NCBI GenBank assembly: GCA_015068935.1
Contig: SVJO01000001.1
Span: 1-64,000 of the forward strand
Source of the DNA: Oscillospiraceae bacterium
GTDB lineage: Bacteria; Bacillota; Clostridia; UBA1381; UBA9506
DNA length: 64,000 nt
Direction of reading: 5' to 3'
Position numbers and translations under genes: made by a program. This document shows, in pieces, positions 25,891-34,700 of the stretch. The number at the start of each line of letters is the position of its first letter. Positions within the stretch are counted from its first letter, which is position 1. Under the pieces are notes generated by a model. The model searched no databases and was not told the DNA's origin. It saw only the letters and a list, made by a program, of their open reading frames with translations.

Positions 25891-27330
25891 TTGCCGATGT
25901 TTGGTAGAGAAAAAATATATACTGATGTAGAGCGCATCACTGCTAAAAACGTGGTTGAAGTGCTACATAAGGCGTTGCTTATACATGGTAAAAACCAGAA
26001 CGAGATAAATTATCTTTGGGAATACTATTGTGGCAAAACGCCTATTTTGAGTAAGACAAAAGAAATTCGCAAAGAAATCAACCATAAAATTAATGTAAAT
26101 AGAGCAAACGAAGTCGTAACATTTAAACGCGGGTACGGTTTTGGAGAGCCTATACAGTATATTCGCAGAGGTCAGGATGAAAAATTAACCGACGGAATTA
26201 ATGCTTTAAATGAATATATGTTCCAAGAGGACAAGCAAGCAAAAGACAGTGAGCTTGCCGAATGGTTTTACACATGTGGTTTAGGACTTCGTATGGTACT
26301 TCCCGGCCCTGATGCAGACGAGCCGTTTAAAATTTACACGCTCGATCCACGATATAGTTTCGTAGTTAGGTATAACGGCTTAGGTGAAAACGTTGTTATG
26401 GGTGTTAAGTTTATTCTGAAAGAAAATAAACAGCCGATATACAGTATATATACACCTGAGTTTTATTTTGAGATCGAAAACGGCATAATTACGAAGAACG
26501 AAGCTCACGTGTTGGGTTGCGTTCCAATATTTGAATATAAAACAGGCACAGCAAGGTTGGGAGCATTTGAAATTGTTCTGCCGTTACTCGATGCGATAAA
26601 CGAAGCTGAATCGAACAGACTTGACGATGTAGTTCAGTTCGTAAATAGTTTTTTGGCTTTGTTAGGTGGCACTATAGATGATGAAACAGCAAAGAAACTT
26701 GACGAATATAAAATGTTGTGCTTGCCGGAAGGTGTGGACGCTAAGTATTTGTCTGCTGCTTTGAAACAGAACGATATTCAGGTTCTTGTAAATAATCTGT
26801 ATGAAACAGTGCTTACGATAACCGGACTACCGAACAGAAACGGCGGCAGTAGCACAAGTGACACCGGGAGTGCTGTTATAATGCGTGACGGTTGGGAATC
26901 AGCCGAGGCACAGATGAAATCCATCGAAAACGAGTTTAAAAGAAGTGAGAAAGAGTTTTTAAGGCTTGTTTTAAGGATTTTAAAAGACATGTGTGGTATT
27001 GATTTAAACGTCCGCGATATTGATATTAAATTTTCTAGAAGGAATTACGATAATTTACAGACTAAGAGTCAAGTTTTAACCACTATGTTAAATAATCCGA
27101 AAATACACCCTGAGTTAGCGTTCCTTCACAGTGGAATGTTCCTTGACCCGGAGGGTGCATATTTACAGAGTAAAAAATGGTGGGAAGAAAATCAGCAGAA
27201 AGCAAAGGAGGCGTTTGAAAGTGAAGTACAGAGTGACAACGAGAAAAGCACCGACACAGAAAACACCGGAGCCAAAGGTGGCAGAAACACCGATAACGGA
27301 AACGGCACAAACACCGAAGAAGAAAAATAA
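25891..27330 (+). CDS. Portal protein (SPP1 gp6-like)
   Basis: KINVNRANEVVTFKRGYGFGEPIQYI...NEAESNRLDDVVQFVNSFLALLGG...SDTGSAVIMRDGWESAE. Confidence 0.85.
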   Translation: MPMFGREKIYTDVERITAKNVVEVLHKALLIHGKNQNEINYLWEYYCGKTPILSKTKEIRKEINHKINVNRANEVVTFKRGYGFGEPIQYIRRGQDEKLTDGINALNEYMFQEDKQAKDSELAEWFYTCGLGLRMVLPGPDADEPFKIYTLDPRYSFVVRYNGLGENVVMGVKFILKENKQPIYSIYTPEFYFEIENGIITKNEAHVLGCVPIFEYKTGTARLGAFEIVLPLLDAINEAESNRLDDVVQFVNSFLALLGGTIDDETAKKLDEYKMLCLPEGVDAKYLSAALKQNDIQVLVNNLYETVLTITGLPNRNGGSSTSDTGSAVIMRDGWESAEAQMKSIENEFKRSEKEFLRLVLRILKDMCGIDLNVRDIDIKFSRRNYDNLQTKSQVLTTMLNNPKIHPELAFLHSGMFLDPEGAYLQSKKWWEENQQKAKEAFESEVQSDNEKSTDTENTGAKGGRNTDNGNGTNTEEEK

Positions 27331-27346
27331 ATAGGACGGTGATTTT

Positions 27347-27490
27347 ATGAATGAAATACGCTGTCCGAAATGTGGAAAATTACTTGGATATTTCAACGGC
27401 AAGGGTGAAATACAGTGTCCCCGTTGCCGGAAGGATAATAAAGTATATTTTGACACAGTTAAAAAAATTATAGAAATCAGAGCGTCTTGA
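27347..27490 (+). CDS. Com-like zinc-finger protein (Mu Com family)
   Basis: MNEIRCPKCGKLLGYFNGKGEIQCPRCRKDNKVYFDTVKKIIEIRAS. Confidence 0.65.
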   Translation: MNEIRCPKCGKLLGYFNGKGEIQCPRCRKDNKVYFDTVKKIIEIRAS

Positions 27491-27532
27491 ACGCCAGTTA
27501 CCGAGTAAATCTCGGAAGCTGGTGTTTTTTTT
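27491..27532 (+). terminator. Intrinsic terminator inside the morphogenesis operon
   Basis: ACGCCAG-tta-CCGAG-taaat-CTCGG-aag-CTGGTGT then T-tract. Confidence 0.7.
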
Positions 27533-27626
27533 ATTGGCAGAGAAGCCATAAATCGCAACCGTCAAGCAAAAGACGCAAAAACAGAAAAACGTGAGAGAAC
27601 ACGATAAACGCAAAGGAGAAAACGAC

Positions 27627-28199
27627 ATGAAAATTGATTTTTCAAGCATTGAAGGTTACGAGAACATGACCGCAGAGGAAAAACTTGCTGCATTGGAGGC
27701 TATGGATATTCCTGAGCCTGATTATACGGGTTGGGTAAAAAAAGATGTAGCTGACAAGTACGCAAGCGAGGCGGCTGGTTACAAAAAACAGCTCCGTGAA
27801 AAGATGTCGCAGGATGAACAAGAAGCGGCTCAACTTAAAGAAGAATTAGCAGCAGTGAAAACAGAAGTTGAAAGCTTGCGTCAGGAAAAGGCTGAAACAG
27901 AATTGACAAAACGTTGGATGGGTATTGGCTATTCTGAGGAACTTGCTACTGCTACAGCTAAAGCTTCTGCTTCTGGTGATATGGATACTGTATTTAAAAA
28001 CCATGCTAAGTTTTTAGCTGACCGCGAAAAAGAACTCAAATCTGAGTTGCTTAAAAAAACCCCGACACCTCCTGCCGGAGATGGGGATAAAAAAATAACT
28101 AAGGAAGATTTTTCAAAAATGTCCTTAGCAGAAAAACAGAAATTTGCTACGGAAAATCCGGAAGCATACAAAGAAATTTATTCACACAAGGAGGAATAA
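27627..28199 (+). CDS. Capsid scaffold protein
   Basis: Acidic, coiled coil; EKLAALEAMDIPEPDYTGWVKKDVADKYASEAAGYKKQLREKM; precedes capsid. Confidence 0.75.
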   Translation: MKIDFSSIEGYENMTAEEKLAALEAMDIPEPDYTGWVKKDVADKYASEAAGYKKQLREKMSQDEQEAAQLKEELAAVKTEVESLRQEKAETELTKRWMGIGYSEELATATAKASASGDMDTVFKNHAKFLADREKELKSELLKKTPTPPAGDGDKKITKEDFSKMSLAEKQKFATENPEAYKEIYSHKEE

Positions 28200-28202
28200 G
28201 AA

Positions 28203-28988
28203 ATGGCACATAAAATTTATGACAATTTCGTCCTCGAAAACGAAATCGAGGACCAGTACAACTCACTTCTTGACCTTGCTCAGTTCTGCACAGTTGATAA
28301 CAGTTTAACTGGCACACCCGGTATGGTTAAGAAAATCAATGTTTATTCAGCAACCGATGGCACTGAAAAGCTGGCTATGGGTGCTGGTAACACTAAGAAT
28401 ATTGAAGTGGATTACACACCGGAAGAATACAGAATTCTCATGGCACAGAACCGCTTTAAGTATTTTGATGAACAGGAAATGACAGACCCGATGATTGTAA
28501 CAACCGGTATTCGTCACATGGCAGTTGATATGTTCAACACTGTAAACGCTGACGTTTTCGCTGAGTTTAACAAGGCTACATTAGAGCATACATCATCTGC
28601 ACCTGATTTTGGCTGTTTTGCTGATGCTGCTGCATTGTTAAATGTAGAAAACATCGAGGGTCTTGGATTATTTGCTTTTGTAAATCCGAAGGATATGGCT
28701 AAAGTTCGTAAAGCTCTGAAAGACGAGTTGAAATACGTTGAAGCATTTGCTAAGAGTGGATATGTCGGCACGATTGCTGGCTGGAACCTCTACACAAAGA
28801 AAGATGCTGTCGAGAACACTATTGTTGGTGGAACTCGTGAAGCTGTAACTTTGTTTAACAAGAGAGGCACAGAGGTTGAACAGGCTCGTAACGAAGATAT
28901 TCGTGAGAATACTATTTGGAGCCGTAAGTATTACTTAGCTGCGCTTACAGATGCAACAAAAGCTGTCAAGATTACTCTTGGTGCGTAA
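28203..28988 (+). CDS. Major capsid protein
   Basis: Position after scaffold; IYDNFVLENEIEDQYNSLLDLAQFCTVDNSLTGTPGM. Confidence 0.75.
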   Translation: MAHKIYDNFVLENEIEDQYNSLLDLAQFCTVDNSLTGTPGMVKKINVYSATDGTEKLAMGAGNTKNIEVDYTPEEYRILMAQNRFKYFDEQEMTDPMIVTTGIRHMAVDMFNTVNADVFAEFNKATLEHTSSAPDFGCFADAAALLNVENIEGLGLFAFVNPKDMAKVRKALKDELKYVEAFAKSGYVGTIAGWNLYTKKDAVENTIVGGTREAVTLFNKRGTEVEQARNEDIRENTIWSRKYYLAALTDATKAVKITLGA

Positions 28989-29007
28989 TTAAAGGAGGTA
29001 TTTAACT

Positions 29008-29400
29008 ATGGCTATATCTACATTAGGCGTAACGCTTAAAATGGGCGAGAGCGAAGGCGCTCTTGAAAAGGTTGTTGACATTAAGGATTTCCCGGACCTT
29101 ATCGGTGATCCGAACATGCTCGAAACCACAACACTGTCTGACGAGGCAGTAACAAACATTCCCGGTATTCGTTCTTCGGATATGCTCACATTCACATGTA
29201 ACTACACCAAAGCTGATTTCACTGCTGTAAATGAAAAAGCTAATACAGCTTTATATTACAGTTTAGAGTTCTCAGATGGCTCTAAGTTCACATGGCAGGG
29301 ACAGCACACTTGCGGTGTACCCGGTAAAGGTGTTGACGAGGTTATTGAATTTACAATTAATATTGCTGCATCTACAGCGGTAGAATTTGCGGCTGCGTAA
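29008..29400 (+). CDS. Major tail (tube) protein
   Basis: STLGVTLKMGESEGALEKVVDIKDFPDLIGDPNMLETTTLSD. Confidence 0.75.
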   Translation: MAISTLGVTLKMGESEGALEKVVDIKDFPDLIGDPNMLETTTLSDEAVTNIPGIRSSDMLTFTCNYTKADFTAVNEKANTALYYSLEFSDGSKFTWQGQHTCGVPGKGVDEVIEFTINIAASTAVEFAAA

Positions 29401-29469
29401 ACAAAAAATATGGGGTGGGGTTACTTCCCTACCCCACAACAAAAATAAAGAAATAAGGAGAACGCCAAA

Positions 29470-29793
29470 ATGAGTAAAATCACACTTAATTACAACGAAA
29501 AGGATTACACATTGGAGTATAACAGACAGAGCGTCCGCATGATGGAAAGTCAGGGTTTTGTGTTGGAACAGATTTCTGAGAAGCCTGTTACCATGATTCC
29601 GATGATGTTTTCCGGTGCATTTATTAAAAATCACAGAGGTATGAAACGTGCGCTGATAGACGAGATTTACGATGAAATAGCTGATAAATCTGGCTTGCTT
29701 AACGCACTCATGGAAATGTATGCAGAGACGATTTCCAGCTTGACAGATGAAAAAGAAGTCGAGGGAAACGCGATCTGGGCGGTAGTGAAATAA
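29470..29793 (+). CDS. Tail assembly chaperone (gpG-like)
   Basis: Position after tail tube; followed by -1 frame ORF and frameshift signal. Confidence 0.75.
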   Translation: MSKITLNYNEKDYTLEYNRQSVRMMESQGFVLEQISEKPVTMIPMMFSGAFIKNHRGMKRALIDEIYDEIADKSGLLNALMEMYAETISSLTDEKEVEGNAIWAVVK

Positions 29794-30176
29794 ACAAAGA
29801 ACCGCCCAAAACTTATACAGAAGTTTTTGAGGAAGTATTTCCTTACTATTTAGCTATCGGTATGACGTTTGAACAGTTCTGGTGCGAGGAACCAAAACTT
29901 GCAAGCGCGTATCGAAAAGCTGATGAAATTCGCCGCCGCAGAATGAATGAGGAGCTATGGCTTAACGGTATGTACACAGCCGATGCCCTTGCTGCTACTG
30001 TGGGTAATATGTTCGCTAAAGGCAATAAAAATAAATATCCTTCTGAACCGCGTCCTATAACTCGTAATGAGATTGAGGAACGTCAAGAACGTGAACGACA
30101 GGCGAAGGTTGAAAAAATTAAAGCTACGTTTATGACGAGAGCTTTAGATGTAAACAAGAAAATTGGGGGTGCATAA
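29470..30176 (+). CDS. Tail assembly chaperone -1 frameshift fusion (gpGT-like)
   Basis: GGGAAAC at 29763-29769 in correct phase; 7-nt spacer; GGGCGGT/ACCGCCC hairpin; -1 frame open from 29751 to 30176. Confidence 0.75.
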
Positions 30177-30178
30177 CG

Positions 30179-30502
30179 ATGACAGATAGTGAAAAAAGAA
30201 CAGAACTTGCTACAAGTATTTTACCGGACACTGATACAGACGAGGTGCTTAATGCTATGTTAGCCGATGCTGGAGCGCTTATTCTGAATCGTATGTACCC
30301 CTTCGGCTATAAGGAGGGTGTGACTGTACCTCCCCGCTATGAACGTATTCAGATTCAGCTTGCCGTTGAATTATATACGCATCGTGGCGCGGAGGGACAG
30401 ACTTCTCATAGTGAAAACGGCATTAGCCGTAGTTGGCCTGAGGAAAGCGCATTATTAAAAAAGATAATACCGAATTGCGGGAGCGTGATTAGTAATGCGT
30501 GA
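30179..30502 (+). CDS. Head-tail connector (gp6-like adaptor)
   Basis: ADAGALILNRMYPFGYKEGVTVPPRYERIQIQLAVELYTHRGAEGQTSHSENGISRSW. Confidence 0.75.
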   Translation: MTDSEKRTELATSILPDTDTDEVLNAMLADAGALILNRMYPFGYKEGVTVPPRYERIQIQLAVELYTHRGAEGQTSHSENGISRSWPEESALLKKIIPNCGSVISNA

Positions 30503-30848
30503 TTTAAAAAGAAATCATAGAACGTTTTATTATGCTACGGTAACAGGCACAGAACCGATTTATGATGAATACGGGAATGACACTTTGGAAACACGCACGA
30601 TATACGGTGCTCCGCTTACTTTAAGAGCTAACGTAAGTGCAAATATAGGTGAAGAAGCGGTTGAGCTGTTTGGTTCGCAAACGGAGTATAGCCGTACAGT
30701 TACTATGGTAAATTGTCCGCTTACCGAGGGCGACAAAGTATGGTTTGATGTCGATCCTATGGGCGAACACAATTATATTGTAGCGAAGGTAGCTGACAGT
30801 AAAAATGGTTTTTTAGTGGCACTACGGGAGGTGTCGCAACATGGGTAA
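30495..30848 (+). CDS. Head closure / minor capsid protein
   Basis: Position; DLKRNHRTFYYATVTGTEPIYDEYGNDT. Confidence 0.6.
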   Translation: MRDLKRNHRTFYYATVTGTEPIYDEYGNDTLETRTIYGAPLTLRANVSANIGEEAVELFGSQTEYSRTVTMVNCPLTEGDKVWFDVDPMGEHNYIVAKVADSKNGFLVALREVSQHG

Positions 30849-31326
30849 GAAAATTACCGTTGATTTAAGCGCGAAAAGTATTGACAGTGCGATAAAAGAA
30901 GTTCGCAAGTATAAAGCGTGGGTATTGGCAAAAGAAAAGGAATTAAGACAACGTTTGGCTATGTTAGGTGCAAGCGTAGCATCTATAAGGTTTAGCACAG
31001 CAATTTACAACGGCACGAACGATGTTACAGTCCGCGTTGAAGATGACGGGAGTATGGCGACGATTTATGCAGAGGGCGAAAGCGTGGCGTTTATTGAATT
31101 TGGTGCCGGTGCTAAACATGGCTACGGGCATCCGCAAGCCGGAGAATTTGGTGTAGGTCCCGGTACATATCCAGATGGGAAAGGTAATTGGGATAATCCT
31201 AAAGGCTGGTATATCCCCGGAGGCGAGCATACATACGGTAATCCACCGGCAATGGCAATGTACACAGCCGTACAAACAATAACAGAACAAGTGACAATTA
31301 TAGCAAAGGAGGTGTTTAGCAAGTGA
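30841..31326 (+). CDS. HK97 gp10-like head-tail component
   Basis: Position; VAFIEFGAGAKHGYGHPQAGEFGVGPGTYP. Confidence 0.65.
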   Translation: MGKKITVDLSAKSIDSAIKEVRKYKAWVLAKEKELRQRLAMLGASVASIRFSTAIYNGTNDVTVRVEDDGSMATIYAEGESVAFIEFGAGAKHGYGHPQAGEFGVGPGTYPDGKGNWDNPKGWYIPGGEHTYGNPPAMAMYTAVQTITEQVTIIAKEVFSK

Positions 31327-31721
31327 TTGATTACTCAAATGAAATATTCAACGCTGTAGCGAAACACCTTCGTTCTTTATATAAAGGGATTCAAGTAAAG
31401 GGTGAATATGTAGCAACGCCCGCTAAGTTTCCTACAGTAACGATAGATGAAATAAACAATATCCCTACAGAGTTGGATAGTGCTAAAACAAATAAATTTG
31501 CAGATGTTGTATATCGCGTTCAGGTATTCAGTAACAAAGAAAACGGAAAACGAGCAGAAGCACGCGAAATATATAAAGCAGTTGATGAAAAATTAATGGA
31601 ATTAGGTTTTTTTGCAAAAACCTACACCTCTACCCCGGCTATTTATAATTCTGAGATTTATTCTATCACAGCTACATATGGTGGAATAATCGGAGAGGAC
31701 GGGGTGGTATATCGAAATTAA
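31323..31721 (+). CDS. Tail terminator-like protein
   Basis: Position before tape measure; YRVQVFSNKENGKRAEAREIYKAVDEKL. Confidence 0.6.
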   Translation: MIDYSNEIFNAVAKHLRSLYKGIQVKGEYVATPAKFPTVTIDEINNIPTELDSAKTNKFADVVYRVQVFSNKENGKRAEAREIYKAVDEKLMELGFFAKTYTSTPAIYNSEIYSITATYGGIIGEDGVVYRN

Positions 31722-31736
31722 GGGAGGTGGCAAACA

Positions 31737-34700
31737 GTGGGAACCACAATAGATTCTCTTGACATTCAAATAAGAAGTTCAGCGGGGAACGCAGCTGATA
31801 AAATTGAGGATTTAGCGATAGCTCTTGGAGATTTAAAAAGTGCAGCTAATCTTAATAAGGTTATAAACCAGTTGAGCCGCCTTAAAACTTCGCTCGATGG
31901 TTTAAGAAGTGTAAACAGCGGCATACAGAGTTTAGAGCGTTTTAGTAAAACACTCTCAAAACTCGGTCAGTTTACCGGAAATGTTTCCGGGTTTTCAAAA
32001 GCAGTAAACACTTTAAGAAAATTACCGCAGTTGGCTGGTGAATTGAAATCAGTAGATTTTAGCGGTTTTTCTTCTCAAATGCAAGCCTTAGAAAGTGGCA
32101 TGGCTGGATTATCTGGTATAGCAAATCCTAAAGGCTTGACAAGTAGTTTAAACGCTCTTAAAAAAATCCCGGAAATCACGAGTTCATTAAATCCGCAGTT
32201 GATTGATGAATTTGGCGATAAAATAGAAAAATTATCAGCTAAATTAGCACCGTTGGCTACGCAGATAGATAAAGTCGGTAACGGTTTTGCGAAGTTACCA
32301 AGTCAGGTAAGTAAGACTGTTACAGCGACAAATAGAATGGAACAGGCAACGAGAAAAGCTACTGAGGCGAATAAAAAGCATGATAAGTCGCTTAATACAA
32401 AAAGTGTAAACTTAATGGCTACGATCCAAAACTTGCAAGAATATGCGCAAGCTATACATTTTGTAGCAGATGGAATCGGAAATGTTCTTGACGATGCTAT
32501 GCAGTGGGATGGTATTCAGTTCCGTTTTGGTAGAGCTTTTGGTGAAGATGCAGAAGAAGTTCTTGCTTATTCTGATAAAATAACTGAAAAATTAGGAATT
32601 AACCAACAACAGTTCATGCAGTACAGCTCAATGTACGGCTCTCTGCTTAGTGGTTTTGGTATGGCACAAGAACAAGTCACAACAATTTCTGTCGGTTTGG
32701 CAGAATTATCATACGATATTTGGGCGGCATACAACGACAGATATAAGTCACTTGAAGATGCGTCTGAGGCTGTCCGTTCTGCTATTACGGGTGAAATTGA
32801 GCCTATCCGTAATGCTGGTATTGCTTTGACAGAAGCCTCCATGCAAGAGTATTTAGATTCTCTTGGAATGGCTCATGTTAAAATGGCAAATTTATCTGAG
32901 GCGCAAAAATCAGAAGTTCGTTACGCGACAATGGTAAATGCTGCTATGAATCAGGGCATCGTTGGTACATACGCGGCAGAAATGAACACAGCAGAAGGTG
33001 TTATGCGTAACTTAGCGATGCAGACAAAAACATTAGCGCAAAACTTTGGTTCATTATTTATTCCTATATTGATGAAAGTTATCCCGTATGTAACAGCTTT
33101 TGTGCAGGTTTTGACAGATGCTACTCGTGCTATAGCTGGATTCTTCGGTGTAGAGTTACAAAAAATTGATTGGGGTAAATCTGCCGGAGGTTTAGGTGGA
33201 GTAAGCGACAGTGCCAAAGATACAGCCAATGCTTTAGGTGATGCAGGAAAAGAAGCGAAAAAACTCAAAGATTACACAATGGGGTTTGATGAATTAAATG
33301 TAATTGACCCGGATAAAGGTAGCGATAGTAACAAAACAGGCGATCCTAATGGCGTAGGTACTGGCGGCAGTCTTGGACTTGACCTTGATACGTTGTGGGA
33401 TGATTCTGTTTTTGCGAAAGCTAAACAGGATGTCGATAAGATAAAAGAGAAACTTAAAGATATGTTAGTTATCGTGAGGGATATTGCTTTAGTCGTAGCG
33501 AGTTGGATGCTTGCTGGTAAACTTATAGATTTTTTGGATTGGTTGAAAGACCCCAAAGCAGTTGGCGATTTCAAGAAAAAATTGGGATTAACTCTTATGA
33601 TTACTGGTTTGTCGATTGCTGCTGACGGTGCTTACGATATTGGTTTAAATGGCCCTAATTTAAAGAATGTATTAAAAACAGCAATCGGTTCGGCTATGGG
33701 GATAGCTGGTTCATTGCTGGTGTTTGGAACTGGTCCTCTTGGCTGGACTATAAGCATTTTAGCGGCATTAGCTGTTACAATCACTGGATTTACTCTTGGT
33801 TGGAACAAAAAACAATTACTCGAAGATCAGAAGGAACATTTCGGGGATTATGTGTTGAGCGACAAAGAGATTCAGAGTTTGGTTGATAGCATGACTACCA
33901 ATGAAGTGTCAATGAAATTAGATTTATTTGTAGATCAGGAAAAAATAGTTTCTGATATTGAAGCGTCTTTAGCGGAATCAATGAAAGAACTTCAAAAGAA
34001 AAATATGCAGCTTGAACTCGGAATTGAGGTTCCTCAAGAAGAATACGAAGAAGCGGTAGATAGTTTACTGTCAAACGCTAAGAAGTATTTAGAAGAAAAA
34101 CAAACTGAGTATGCTTTAGCGATTGCAGTAACTCTTGATGGTACAGCGACAGGGGAACGACTTACTGACTTCGCAAACTCATTTTTCTTAACACAACAGA
34201 CAACTTTAGCAGATTTAGGACTGAAACTAAAAAAAGTAGTTAGTGAAGGTTTTAAAGAAGGCGAATGGATTCCTGAAAAAATGGAAGAAGCAATTCGTAT
34301 TCAAAAAGAAATAACAGAAGTTTTACAAAAAGTTTCTGATGCGGAATATCAAGCGAAACTGACTGCCTTAAAGTTAGATGCAAGTGGAACAGAACTAACT
34401 TACGAGAGTATGGAAAAACTTCTGACAGAGGCGAATACAGCAATAAAAGAAAAAATGAAAAACCTCGATGAAGTTAGAATACAACAAATACAAATTGCAC
34501 AGATGGAGTTCGACCAAAATGTATTGAATGGCATGAGCGAAGCTGAGGCAAAAAAAATACTTGATACAACACTTGCTGATATTCAAGATGCATTCCTAAA
34601 TTCAAAAATGGAATTACAGGCTGGAACCGTCACTTTTGGTTTGGATAGCATCAAAAACGCTTATTCTGCCGAAATAGAAAAAACAATACCGTTTTTTCAA

